64,000 nucleotides of DNA from contig KV748242.1 of the NCBI GenBank assembly GCA_001692895.1, positions 558,001 to 622,000 on the forward strand, written 5' to 3'. Position numbers and translations under genes: made by a program. The stretch is from Cenococcum geophilum 1.58. Lineage: Eukaryota > Ascomycota > Dothideomycetes > Gloniales > Gloniaceae. Below the pieces are notes generated by a model. That model saw only the letters and a program-made list of their open reading frames with translations, did no database searches and was not told where the DNA came from. Shown in pieces: positions 34,167 to 46,048 of this stretch (positions are counted from its first letter, which is position 1; each line of letters opens with the position of its first letter).

Positions 34167-34340
34167 CGTCGATTGAGGGTCTGTGCGCAGGTCAAGAATG
34201 AGAAGTCTGTCCATTGAATGTGGCTCTAGAGCCTCTATAAATACATGAAGGTGACTGAGTCGGTGACAGAGTCAAGGGGTCGGTGACAGTCAAGGGGTCA
34301 GTGACCGAGTCAAGGTGGCAAAATCCGATTCAGGTCGACA
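34167..34340 (-). mobile_element. Solo LTR of the Copia family
   Basis: Reverse complement of the LTRs at 44088 and 45817: ends GATTCAGGTCGACA at 34340, contains GGCTCTAGAGCCTCTATA and GTCAAGGGGTCGGTGAC repeats, and is flanked by perfect CAAAT duplications (34162-34166, 34341-34345). No internal region, so it arose by LTR-LTR recombination. It is 174 bp compared with 221-248 bp for the other LTRs because repeat copies are missing. The terminal TG is CG here. Confidence 0.82.
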
Positions 34341-35275
34341 CAAATCTATCCTAATTAACCTTATATAGTATTTAAAAACCGTCGGATTTAGTTAGCGCGC
34401 AGCGAAGGCTTTAAATAAGGTAGTAATGTTAGTAAGGATTTAGATTCGGTGGTTAAGTGGGCTCTTTAAGCTCTATTTTAAGGTCAGACTTCATTAAGAA
34501 GAGATCTCTAGCTGGCAAAGAGCTTAATTAAGGTATAAATTATAAATTTAATAAGAAAGGAGTAGAGAAAAAAGCTCTACTGCTTAACTAATAGGCAAAT
34601 TATAAGGTATGTTGCATATTGCTGTGTTAACAAATAGTTAATATTATGGGTAGACGCGTCCAAATACAGTATGGATACTACAGTTTTCTTATCTTCTGCA
34701 AATTTTCGATAAGACGGCTCCCATACACAAAAGTTCTACAAGTATAACTATATAACGCCTTAATATTTTTAAAAATACTAAGTTATAAAGTTATAGAGTT
34801 TACTAATGCAATTCTTTTGAAGTAGTAGGAGTCTTAATATCTATTGTTGTTATAGATATATAACCCGTATAAGTTTCGAGATTTTGAGAGTTTTTTGATG
34901 GGGTTACTGCCAAGAAAGTAGCTTATGGTACGTGCACACACGTGCACAACGAAGGACGACACTACTATACTAATACTACCCTAATTATAAGCTATTTTAT
35001 AAAAAATTATATATAAAAGATTTTCTTAAGAAGATTCTTTATAACTTTTATCTATATTATAAATCTATATAGGACGTGGTTTACGTTGTAATTTTTTTAT
35101 GTGGGAGCCGGCTTATCGAAAAATTTGCAGAAGATAAGCAGACTGCAGTATCCCAGGGCTTCCAACCGAATTTTGGCCGAAGATCCTCAAAGACCCTCAA
35201 ACTACCCAAAAGTCTACCAAAAAGCTTCAAAACACCACCCAATTTATCCTTCCTTACCACCTATGCAGCGAGCTG

Positions 35276-35394
35276 ACAGCGCGCTGCATGTATCTACGCT
35301 GACCGACTGTTATAATCTTAATGCTGACTGGCTGTTTACATCAGCAGCTAGCTGTCAGCGACGCTGCCAGCGACGCTGCCTGTTGGCCTCACTG
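35276..35394. mobile_element. Right end of a second hAT-family element
   Basis: Ends CTGTTGGCCTCACTG at 35394. Its complement, CAGTGAGGCCAACAG, resembles the hAT terminus at 2315, and subterminal AGCTGACAGCG / CAGCGACGCTGC repeats are abundant. The expected left end with an 8-bp duplication GGTGCCTC was not found, so this is truncated. Confidence 0.5.
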
Positions 35395-35480
35395 GGTGCC
35401 TCTACTACTCCGGTGGCGGAGACACCCCAAATTTCTAACGATCAAGATTTTAGACTGTAGCAGATCAACTACTTACTAAA

Positions 35481-35524
35481 ATATAGGGTGTTTCTGTCAC
35501 TGTAGTGACAGAGACACCCCATAT
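35481..35524. repeat. 21-bp perfect-spaced palindrome
   Basis: Arms 35481-35501 and 35504-35524 (19 of 21 paired, 2-bp spacer) around TGTCACTGTAGTGACA. A partial direct copy of the right arm and its flank (GAGACACCCCAAATTT, ...GATTTTAGA) lies at 35411-35457. It looks like the fused TIRs of a small element. Confidence 0.7.
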
Positions 35525-36975
35525 TTATAAGTTTAGATTTTAGATCGCGATCGCCAAAAATCTAAAATCGTTAGGGAACGTAATCCGACCGCCCCCTACT
35601 AATATTGTTAATATTAATTGAGCCTAGTCAAGTTACAGAGGACTCCTATATATATATATTAAGTATAGCGTAAGGTGACGGCTTCGATAAAGTAAGGTGA
35701 CAGCTTCGATGAAATAAGGTAGTGGATTATAAATAAGCACTGTTAGTTAGGAACGGTTGTATTTGCTAGAGTCGCCAAATGTAGTCGCATAGCCACGTTT
35801 CCGGTTAACTCCGAGCAGTATACGATTTCTGAACTAGGCTTAGCCTGCCGTGCACTTAATTACCGGTCGTATAGCTAGAATAACTGTAGCTTATGTTTCG
35901 AATTGCGACGACCTAAAGTCCTAAGTATTTAGCTGTATAAGGGAGTCTTCGGAGTTTTTAGAGTCCCGACTAGAGGATACTAGTATAGGGGAAGATAAGC
36001 TAAATAGACGAACAAATATATTCGACAACATCGACTGTTACTCTCGAGAGGATTCGGAGGAGGTTAATAGCTAGGTTAACTAACGTTTCCACTTATTAGC
36101 AGCCACTCGTGGTAAGCACTGTAATCTCGCAGATGCAGTTGATACAGGTAGTGTATTTAATGACACTACACTCCTGAATATTTTGAGCTCCTCACGGACC
36201 CCTACTACCAATTGCTGCCTCTTCTTCTATCGAGATTTATTAGAACTGCCTTGCTAGTATTTATTATAGTTATTATAGTTAATGGCGGTATGCGGAGCTG
36301 GTTTATTAAGAATATTATATTAGTGTAGATATAGAAGCCGGAAGTAAATCAACGTGCGAAAGCAATCTGCTCTAGAGTTGAGAAGGTAATTTAGAGGACT
36401 CGAGAGGCACACTTACCTAGGGGAAATAGTAAGTCAGTATTTAGTTCATCGTAAGAAAGCAAATTAATATCCCAAGCGCTTTGATATCTAAGTACTCCGA
36501 GCTACACGGCCATACAGTTAAACTATCGTATTTAGTAGGCCCATAGTACTAATTAGTGGCTTGGATATATTAGAAAATGCCGTGCTATCTATGCTATCGG
36601 AAGAGGAACCGGCGGAGGCTCTTTAGTTAAGGAGGTCGTAGATCTAGCCGACCGCAATTTATTAGTAGTAACTTATTCCTTTCATATTCTTTTTTTAGGC
36701 CTTTAAGATATGCCTCTTTAGAAGGCGTGTAGGTAACTAAGGTAAAGGGGAAGGTTGTTCTTAATAATATCTTAATACCGCTTAGATCTTACTACCGCCT
36801 AGATCTTAAAAAAGTAATAAGCTTACATAATTTAGAATTAACTTCGGTATAGATACGCGAGTGTATATAGAAGCCGGCTTATTAGAGAGCCGAATACGCC
36901 TGCTTTATTATACCTGCCTTCTATATACCTTAACAAACCTACCCTTTTATATTCCAGTAGTTATAACTACTAATT
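35525..36975 (-). other. Degraded element sequence, left of Gypsy copy 3
   Basis: Less AT-rich than typical RIPed DNA but without a usable ORF. It continues beyond the Gypsy insertion at 42959-43600, so the two parts are one older element. Reading on the minus strand, the right part gives a stop-broken protein with GKHYNTHDL, NNYAF and a KKNCPY motif (43420-43170). This is vaguely like the FAR1/Mutator-type N-terminal zinc domain, but the assignment is weak. Confidence 0.3.
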
Positions 36976-39900
36976 TGTTAGCGACTTAGTTAATTAAGAC
37001 ATAAGCACGGCAAAAGGGTCGCGCAAGCCTATATGATTGGATTGTCTATAAACGAGAATCTAAAGCTAGGGAAAGGAAAGGAGAAGAAGAGTAGCGCCGT
37101 TCGATGTTTTATAAGATCTTTGCGTCACGTAACCGCAATATACGGCAATCTGTGGCAACTTGCCGGTATGTAGTTCTGCCAAGTTCTGCTAGTGCTGTAA
37201 CATTACCCCCCCCTCTAAAAAAGCCTGCCCTTAGGCTTTGCCGCTAAAAGTCTTAGTAAAAGAATCTAACTAATTAGATAACTTTAACTGCCGGTTAAAG
37301 TTCATAGATATCTTAATACCTTACGTAACTAAGAAATTTCTAGGGCGTTTTTATCCTTATATTCTTCTAGTAGCTTATTATCTTTATTATACTAGCACTC
37401 TATCTACTTATTTAGGTACTTTAGTGGTCTAGGTTTATTAGGGTAATAGCTATAAAACTTTTAAAGCTTATAGGGGCTACCTATAAAGTTCTATATAGGG
37501 TACCAAGTAGGGTCTAGGTTATATCCTTTCTAACTAATATAATACTTTAACGTTCCCTTTATAAGTTTATAGGCTAGTATTTCTTTAATTTCCTATTTAT
37601 TATTATCGTTAACTTAAATTAGTAAGGGAGGTTTATTTTTTTATCTAGGTAGTAGGTTATTTATAGCTTTCCGTAGCTTATCCAGTAAGAAAATAGGGTA
37701 AACTTTAATTAAGTCTAGGAGCTTAACCTTATATAAGTTGCCTACTTTATTAAGAATCTTATATGGTCCTGCTATTTTATTGTTTAGCTTATAGCTAGGC
37801 CATTTTGTCTTTTAGTTCTTTATTATAACCTAGACTATATTGCCTATAGTAAAGTTAGGCTCGCGCCTATACTTATTCGCCTGCTATTTTATTAATTTTT
37901 AAGCCTTTTTTAGATTTATATGGGCTACTTTCTAGGCTTCTTCTAAGCGCTTAGCGTACTACTAGGCTTCCTTATAAGATAGTTTTTCGCGTACGGTTTA
38001 GGGCCCTTCTGGTCTTTCCTAGTTAAAGCTTATATAGGGTAGGTAACCCATTTCTAGTTAAATAGGGGCAAATCCGGTAGAGTTATGGGGTAGGGTAGCT
38101 TGGGCGTAGTTTATTAAGGGTAATAGTTCGGCCTAGTTATTTTAGAAGTAGTTAATAAAAGGCCGGAGTCTCTGGTCTAAGTATTAATTTATAATCTCTA
38201 TTTAACCGTTTATCTAGGGGTAATATACCGTAGAAAGCTTTAGCTTAATGCCTAAGATCCGGGTAAACTTATTCTAAAAGGCTAATATAAACTGCGGCCC
38301 GTAGTCGGATATAATAGTGTCTAGTGGTCTATAAATTTGGTAAACGTAGTGGATATACAGTTAGGCTGCCTCTTTAGCATTAATATTCTTGTAATAGGGA
38401 ATTAAAAACAGGCGCTTACCGAAGCGGTTAACTAGAATTATAACTATATTATATCCGTTATAGTCTAAAGGTAGCTTATAAAAGTCTATAGAGATATATT
38501 ACTAGGGGCGGTTAGGTATTAGAAGGGATTTTAATAGTCCTAGGGTTTTATCTTATGGAATTGTGGACCTATAGCAGTTATTGCAGTTCCGTATATAGCG
38601 GTTAATATCTATAATTATTCCGGGCTAGTAGTAGCGGTCGCTAATAATCCTATAGGTCTTATTTTTTCTGGGGTAGGCCGTAGAGACCTAGGTATGTGCT
38701 TCGGCAATAAGCTAAGTCCGTAAGTTCTGTTCCTCTACTACTACTAGCCGTTTACGGTGCTTAAGTAGTCCACTTTTAAGGGACTATAGGCTAGAAACGT
38801 TCTTTGCCTTTTCGCAGTACTCCTATAGAGAAGGGGCCGTATGGTTTACCTATAGCAGTTTATTAATAAGGTTTAGTTCTATGGAGTTAATAGGGCATAT
38901 CTCGGCATCTAAAGAGTCTATATTTAGTTCTGCCCGTATCTAGGAGTTAAGGTGCTCTAGTTATAGTAGCGTCTAGGTCTATAATAAGATCTTCGCAGCC
39001 GTATAGTTACCTAGGTCTTGTTTATGCCTAGTAAAAGCATTCGCACGGTTTATAGCGCCTAGTCTATATATAATTAAGAAGTTAAACTAAAATAGGATAT
39101 CCGCCTAGCGTACCTGCCGGGCTATAAGGGCCTTAGTTATTATAAAGTATTCTAAGGCCTTATAATCTAATACTACCTTAATAGGTTTAGGGGTCCCCTC
39201 TAGCTATATACGCCAGTGCTAAAAGCTAGAGATAATAGCCAGCATTTCTTTATTATAGATATGGTAGTTTAATTTAGCATCTATTATAGTCTTTAAATAG
39301 TATATAATAGGGTGCTATTCTCCGTCCGGTTGCTTCTGGGAAAAAATACTGGCTATTATACCGTTTAAGGCATTAGTTTCTAGTATTAAGGGCCATTCTA
39401 GGTTAAAGTAGGCAAGTAGGGGGGCCGATACTAGCCGTTTTTTAAGCTTATTAAAGGCCTGTATATATATGGCGTTAAAGTAAAAGGGCTAGTCTTTTCT
39501 AGTAAGGCGGTTAAGAGGCTGGGTGATCCTACTATAGTTCTTAATAAAGCGTTAGTAGAAGTTACAGAAACCTAAAAATAATTATACCCCCTTTATAGTC
39601 TATAGGGGCGTCTACTAGTTAATTGCGGCCGTTTTCTTTAGGTTGGCCTTAATTCCGTTTATACTGATAATAAAACCTAGGTACTTTATACGCTTAATAC
39701 TAAATTCTAACTTCTTAATATTGGCTTAGAGGCTAGCTTCGCGGAGCTGTTATAGGACTTTATAGACGTGCTCCTTGTATTCTAGTTTATTCTTTAAGTA
39801 GATTATAATATTATCTAGATAGGCCGTATAGAAGTTGTTAAGGTAGTTAAAGAGTATATTGTTTATATACCGCTAGTACGTAGCTAGTCCGTTAGTTAGT

Positions 39901-42900
39901 CTAAAAGGAAGTACCTTGTATTTATACGTTCCGTAATAGGTCCGAAATGTAGTAAGATCCTTAGACTTAGGGTCTATCCTAATGTAGTAAAAGGCCTAGC
40001 GGATATTAAGCTTTATAAAAACTTTAGCTCTACTTATTCGGGTAAGAGTCTTATTAAGTAAGGGCAACGGGTAGCGGTCCTTGTGGGTTATATTATTTAG
40101 CTTATAATAGTTAATGCAGAAGCGCAGTCCTCTATTTAGCTTTTTAATAAAGAGAATAGGTAAGTTAAAAGGGGCTTGGCTAGGCTTAATGAAGCCCTTA
40201 TTTAGGTTATTAATAAGGTACTACTTTATAGCCTATAATTTAGCAATAAACTATGGGTAGAGAGGGCTAAAGCTAAAGGTGCTTCCCTTATCTTGCTCGA
40301 TCTCGATCTTATAGTTGTACGGTTAATAGGGTAGAAGTATATTAGACGCTGCCTTAGAGAATACGTCCTTGAATTTCCGGTGTTAATTAGGTAGTTTTTG
40401 TTCTACTAGTTCTTTATCTATAAGCCCGCTTTCCTATTTACTAAGCTTACTTTCCTTTTTCTTAATTATTTAGTTAATTTTGTATAGGCTAGTCGTAAAG
40501 GTAACGGTATTAGGCTAAACCAGGTTCTAGTAGAATCCTATAGCGCTAATGTAGTAGATATTAACTGGTGGGAGGTCCGTAGGTTTCTTTAGCGTCTATT
40601 AGGCCGTAGTTTATAGTATAGAGTTTATAGTCTTCCTTAGCTTACGTTCTATTTTCTATAAGTTATCCTTCCTATTTATTAGTTTAGTGTAGCGTCTAAT
40701 GTCCCTAGCCTTCCTTTATGGCTGCGTAGGGCCTAGGTTCTTTATTAGGGACTTAGCTAGGCTACTACTAACTTCCTAAGTCTTTAGTGCGGGTGGTGTA
40801 ATATAGGTAGTCTAGGGGCGGTGTAATATACGGATCTGTTACGGATTAAGCTATATATTCTTCTTAAAAGCCTGGTCCCTACGCGTCGTATTAGCCTAGT
40901 GAATAGTGTCTATCTACAGCCGTATAAGGTTTTCTATTATAATACTAATTTCTTTTATAAAGGAAGGCGTTAGGGGCATAGTTTTAGGCTAGATAAGCTG
41001 CCTATTCCGTATATTAAGCTATAAGCCTAAATAGGCTAGCTATTTTCTTTTTAAGATTATATTATAGCTTCTAAGGTCCGTAATAAGGAAGGGGACGTTA
41101 TACTGCCTTCGTCCGTTAACGTGGAGGTAGATCCGTAAGATAGTTATAATAGGTAGCCCTATCCGTCCGTTATAACCGCGAATAGGAATTAGTTTAGGCA
41201 GTTCTTTAAGGGGTGTATTTAAAAAGTTAGCTAGTTTTATAGCGCACTTTATATTAATTAAGGTAAAGGCATTTACTCCTAAGTTAGCTAAAGTAAAGGT
41301 TAAAACTTAATATTTATTATAAAATAAAGTATAAGGGATAGTGTAGCTTCTTTTACTAATTAGCTAATCTAGATTAATATATAACATATTAATCCCTTTT
41401 AACCCTAAAGAGGAGTCTTTCTCTAGGGTTCCTCTTTTTTTAGCTTTATACTATCCTTCTAAATTAATAGGACCTTGTTTATCTTTACCTTTATTAGGTA
41501 GTTTCTTATAGGGTGGCCTATTTAATTGTATAAGAAGCAAGCTCCTTAATTGCTAAGGGCCTATATATAGGGGTTGCTGTATATAGGCCGGGTATACACC
41601 AGGCCCGTAGTAAGGGTAGCTGCGCAGCTAGCCACTAGGTTAACTATAGGGGTTGCCAATTATACCGGGGCACTACGGGCCGTACTCGCAGTACTTGCGG
41701 CCTATTTTATAAGGTTTCTAGTTTTTAGCTAATTAGTACGTGCCTTAATTTAATGGAGGCCTTGGTTAATAGCTAGGTAATAATCTATAAGTTCCTTTAA
41801 CGTCTATACCGTAGTATAAGCTAGTAATACGGCCCGCTATAGGTCTAGGATAGGCTTATTAAAGAGGTTTAGTAGTAGGCTTTCCTGGGGAATCTAGGCC
41901 TGTCTGGCTAGGTGTAAAAAGCGAGTTTAGAAGGCTAAAAAGGTCTCCGTTATTTTTATATTTAGGCTTTTATAGCTAAGGCGGGCGTTTTATACTTTAA
42001 AAGGGTCTTTATAAATAAAAGATAAGTATTTAATTATTTCTTCTTTAGCAATAAAGGGGTCTGCTAAGTCTTTAGTATATCGCGGGCGTAAATGCGTCTA
42101 GGCGTTTCCGCTAGTACGGCTGAAAACGTAGGCCATTCTGGCTTAGGCGTTAGGGAAATAGTCTATATTAACTTTAAGCTTATCCTATAATTAAAGCTTC
42201 TAATTATTAAATATAGGGTCGGTTCCGTTTATAAGTAGTAGGGAATCCGCGACCTTTACCGACCGCTTTAGTGCTATATAGGCCTTAGTGGGTCTAAGGC
42301 GCTAGGATAGGGCCTAAAGGACTATAGTAAGTCTTTAGTTATCTAATAATAACTTATTATTAGATATAGGGGTATCTCTAGCTTTAAGTAGCTCTCGTAG
42401 TTATTTAATTTTGGTATTAACAGCCGTAAGCTCCGCCTAGGGGGTTAAAATGTTAATTATTTCTTTATCTAAAGTATTTAAGGGTCCTACAGCTGCTTTA
42501 CCTACTACTATGGTTTATGGCATAGTAGTAGGGGTATTAGGTAATTTTAGGTAATTTCTTTAGGGGTTCTAATCTGTATATATCTTGTGGGTCCTTTCCT
42601 TAGGGTTCTATTCTTTTCTTTTAGGTCCTATTCTTATGGTCCTAGTAATGTCCTTAGGGTCCTATTCTGTGTTCTTATAGATATATTTAAGTTCCTTCTT
42701 AGGAAGAAAGAGTAGAGTAAGCTTTAGATANTNTTAGNGACTTAGTNAATTNAGATATAAGNANNGNAAAAGGGTCGCGNAAGCCTATANNATTNGATTN
42801 TCTATAAACGAGAATCTAAAGCTAGGGAAAGGAAAGGAGAAGAAGAGTAGCGCCATTCGATGTTTTATAAGATCTTCGCGTTACATAACCGCAATATGCG

Positions 42901-42958
42901 GCAATCTGTGGCAACTTGCCGGTGCGTAGTTCTGCTAAGTTCTGCTAGTGCCGTAACA
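36976..42958 (-). mobile_element. Ty3/Gypsy chromovirus retrotransposon, copy 3 (second LTR subfamily)
   Basis: LTRs 36976-37202 and 42732-42958, each 227 bp, flanked by AATT (36972-36975, 42959-42962). Minus-strand Gag-Pol as in copies 1 and 2: YLDN at ~39825-39800, zinc-knuckle remnant at ~41545-41500, polypurine C-run after the left LTR. The LTR differs from copies 1 and 2 in its middle (AAAAGGGTCGCGCAAGCC, ATCTTTGCGTCACGTAACCG, GGCAATCTGTGGCAACTTG) and matches copy 4, defining a second subfamily. Ambiguous bases at 42731-42795. Confidence 0.9.
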
Positions 42959-43848
42959 AATTAGTAGTAACTTATTAGAGGATAGAAGTCGCCGCAACCC
43001 TCCTATAGATATATTAGCAGCTTAGTGTTTAAGGGCCTCTATTATACTTGCTATATAACCTAGTTAAGGGTTCTTATACTTTAGAAGAACTAAAGGATTT
43101 AGTATAGCTGTGTAGGTATATATACTGTTATTAATCTTTATAAGCTAGGTAAGCGGAAACTTAATAGGGACAGTTCTTCTTTAAAATCTTCCTATTTGGC
43201 CGCCTAAGATATCTACCTCCCTCGTCCCTTTACTAGCGGTCCTCCTTTATAAGCTTCCGATTATTATAAGTCTTTTCGCTATAAGCTCTATATTTTATAT
43301 AGACTCGCTATATAACCTAGCTACCACTTATATAGAGCTCGCGGCCTTAAGAGAACGCGTAGTTGTTAAAGCGCTATATTACTAAGTCGTGAGTATTATA
43401 GTGCTTACCAGCTTCCGGCTTAAGTAAGTATTTAGGAGGGATTAACTAAATAGCTACCTGCATTGCCGCAATCGCATCTTCGCTCCTTAGCTTCTCGTAG
43501 GCCTTCTATTTAACTAGTTAGTTTACTTAAGATATAGCGGTAGTAGGAGCGTCTATTTTAGATAAGAATCTAGTTTTACTTAGAGTAGAGCCTGGGGCGC
43601 TATAGCTGTGTATTTATATAGAGGGTAGTTAGCAATTAAGAGGCGTTGATCGACGCGTAGATATTAACGTTAACGTCAATTTTAGCGATGACAAATTCGT
43701 GTCTTTATTTAATCGTAGTATAGCGGCTCGCAGGGGTGCCGGGGGGTTGCCGGGGTATTAGGTGAACGTTACATTTATATAGCTTTTACTAGTAAAATAA
43801 GTGCTTGAGTAGTGTCTACCGCCCTAGCTTCCGCTTGATTTGGATAAA
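42959..43848 (-). other. Degraded element sequence, right of Gypsy copy 3
   Basis: Continuation of 35525-36975. A minus-strand, stop-broken reading frame of ~150 codons is visible (~43440-42990), see that entry. From ~43640 to 43790 the sequence is GC-richer (GGGGTGCCGGGGGGTTGCCGG) and non-coding. Confidence 0.3.
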
Positions 43849-43908
43849 ATTCGGATAGTAAAGTTACTGCCAAGAGTTACTGTCCGGATCCTGACCGCCA
43901 GCTTGGTA

Positions 43909-44087
43909 CAACAGAACCTGATCCGGCAACGTTTATTAGTCTCCAATGCAGCACAAGCCAAAGTACATTCTTCCCTGCATGTGAGCTACAAACTAAATGA
44001 AATTGGGCAAAACAATTAATATCTGGATTCCTTACAAGGAATTTCCATTGTTTAGTAGGAAAGGGTATAGGACAAGAGGGATGAATC
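43909..44087. other. Host intergenic DNA between transporter and ispDF
   Basis: Normal-composition sequence. It starts with the displaced last codons of the transporter (AC-AAC-AGA-ACC-TGA, stop at 43919-43921) if the element 33665-43906 is skipped. It then runs ~155 bp to the Copia insertion. No ORF. It would serve as the shared 3' region of two convergent genes. Confidence 0.6.
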
Positions 44088-46037
44088 TGTCGACCTGAAT
44101 CAGGTTATCTTATCACCGACTCAGCAACCTCCTATTGACTCAGTCATTGACTTAATCATTGACTTGGTCATTGACTTGGTCACCTACCCCTTGTTTCCAT
44201 TGCTACCTCCCTACCCCCTTCTCGTTCTTATTTCCTATACCTTTCCTATGTATATATAGAGGCTTTAAAGCCACCATTTAATAGACAAAGTCATTATTCT
44301 TTTCTTATAATTGGTGTACGGACCACTAATCAACAGTTATAAGCCCGGGTTGCTTACCGTATTGCCCCTATTTAACTAATTAATTTAATTAATTATACCC
44401 CTTATTAAATTACTACTTATTACTAAATCCTTTAACTTTTCTATAAGTACCTTTTAATATAACTTCTTAACCACCTACCTAAGCTATTACTACGACGGTA
44501 ATATTATCGAGCTAAGCTAATTAGGACGAATGGATTAACCTTATTAGGCTTTAAGCCCGAATAGAAGACGTATAGAAATACGTTAACCCCTTAACTAAAT
44601 AGAATAAGTTACCCCAATTAATTAAACTAGTCTTTCCTAGGCCTTAAGACGTAAAGTTAAGAATAACCTCCTATATAGCTCTCTTTAAGGAAGAAAAGGA
44701 CGAGCTTTAAATTCTCTATAAAAGGTATAAAATAGTAAAAAAGGAGTATAAGAAGTAGAAGGCGGCCTTAACTTCTTTATAAAGCTCTATTACTAGTATA
44801 GTAGCCAGATATCTAAACACCTATATACTAAGTATTAACTCGGTATATAATATACTAGTAACTCTTAAGGAGAGGGTTGCCCCTACTGATACTATATATT
44901 AGCTTTACCTATCCACTTAATACGCTAAGGTTAAAAAGGGCCTAAAGAATTAGAACTTTAAGGCCTAGTTATAGCAATAAAAGAAGACGTATAACGACTG
45001 TAAAAAGATTAAATTGTTAAACGTAGACGGCAACTAAGTAATTAGAGACTTTTTACTAGCGATAAAGCCAGTATTACTAAATTAGGCCTTAACGTAGAGG
45101 GTTAAATTTAATAAATATAACTAGGCTAAGGACTACGTAATATCTATATATCGACTAGTTAATATATATTAAAAACTATTAATAATTAAAAACTACCTAG
45201 TAGAAGAATAGAGCTTAGCTTAGTGCTAATATAGTAAGCTTCTAGGGCAAGCCAATTAATAAGGCTCCTAAGGATAAGGCCCTAACTACTAGAAGATAGT
45301 TATAATATTAAGCACTAAAGCTAAGCTTAAGGCTCTATTAAATGCAGCTACCGAATTAATTTAGTGGTAGCGCTTTTTTTATGCTATATAACTCTATACA
45401 AATAAGGAGTATATAATTGGCTATAACAACCTATAGATAATTTAACTGCTTACTAAAAACGGACCCCAATTAAACACAAAGCTTTATTATATAGATATTT
45501 ACTAGCACTAGCTTCGCCAAGAGGTTTAGAAAGGCTTAATTGTAATTAAGTAGGTTCCTACTACTAATATAACGGCTAATAGTCTTATAAAGGCCCTGCC
45601 AAGGCAGAAGCATAAAAGCTTTATTTAATAACTAAATCTAATTAATATTAAGACCCTATTGTAGTTAGATTTAACTATACTATTTAACCTATTTACACGA
45701 TTTCCTTATTAAGTTCTTACTTTTAGATGGTTTCTATTTAGTTTAACACCATGGATATTTCCTATTTAGGTATATCTAGCTAATTACCTACCAGTTAATT
45801 AGCTAGGGGGGGGGTGTGTCGACCTAAATTAGGTTATCTTATCACCGACTCAGCAACCTCCCATTAACTTAGTCATTAACTCAATCATTGACTCGGTCAT
45901 TGACTCGGTCACCTACCCCCTTCTCGTTCTTATTCCCTATACCTTTCCTATGTATATATAGAGGCTCTAGAGCCACCATTCAATAGACAGAGTCATCATT
46001 CTTTTCTTACAATCGGTGCACGGACTACCGATCGACA
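44088..46037 (+). mobile_element. Internally deleted Copia retrotransposon
   Basis: LTRs 44088-44335 and 45817-46037, with perfect duplication GAATC (44083-44087, 46038-46042). After the 5' LTR, GTTATAAGCCCGGG matches the complement of the initiator-Met tRNA anticodon arm (with one G-to-A), as in half-tRNA-primed Copia elements. A G-run (45805-45814) precedes the 3' LTR. The LTRs contain GACTCAGTCATTGACTTGGTC repeats and a TATATATAGAGGC promoter-like box. Only 1.48 kb lies between the LTRs. Confidence 0.9.
44470..45710 (+). pseudogene. Gag/RNase H deletion fusion of the Copia element
   Basis: The plus-strand reading starts as Copia Gag (NWIDLIRL, YVNPLTK.NKLPQL, LNTYILSINSVYNILVTLKE...). From ~45310 it continues directly as the C-terminus of Copia RNase H (LSTKAKLKALLNAATELIWW, LLTKNGP, IDIYQHQLRQEV, LIKALPRQKHKSFI). 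Protease, integrase and reverse transcriptase are missing, so the element depended on a relative. RIP-type stops are scattered throughout. Confidence 0.8.
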
Positions 46038-46048
46038 GAATCATCCCT

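Larger units (their letters stand above)
33665..43906. mobile_element. Large element with 59-bp inverted ends, TA-flanked
   Basis: The ~59 bp after TA at 33663-33664 (CAGGATCCGGACAGTAACTC...TTTACTGTCCGAAT, to 33723) are repeated inverted at 43849-43906, followed by TA at 43907-43908. Outside both ends lies normal-composition host DNA; inside lies RIPed sequence. The outermost ~10 bp of the two ends align with a 1-bp shift, so the exact terminus is uncertain. Without Gypsy copy 3 the element is ~4.2 kb. 33724-34166 and 34346-35270 show no gene. Each end holds GGACAGTAA...TTACTRTCC, itself a small palindrome. Confidence 0.6.

Noticed and set aside
35101-35460. 119-aa and 66-aa ORFs
   Set aside because: They run into the hAT subterminal repeats and have no coding signature; chance open frames in a less RIPed stretch.
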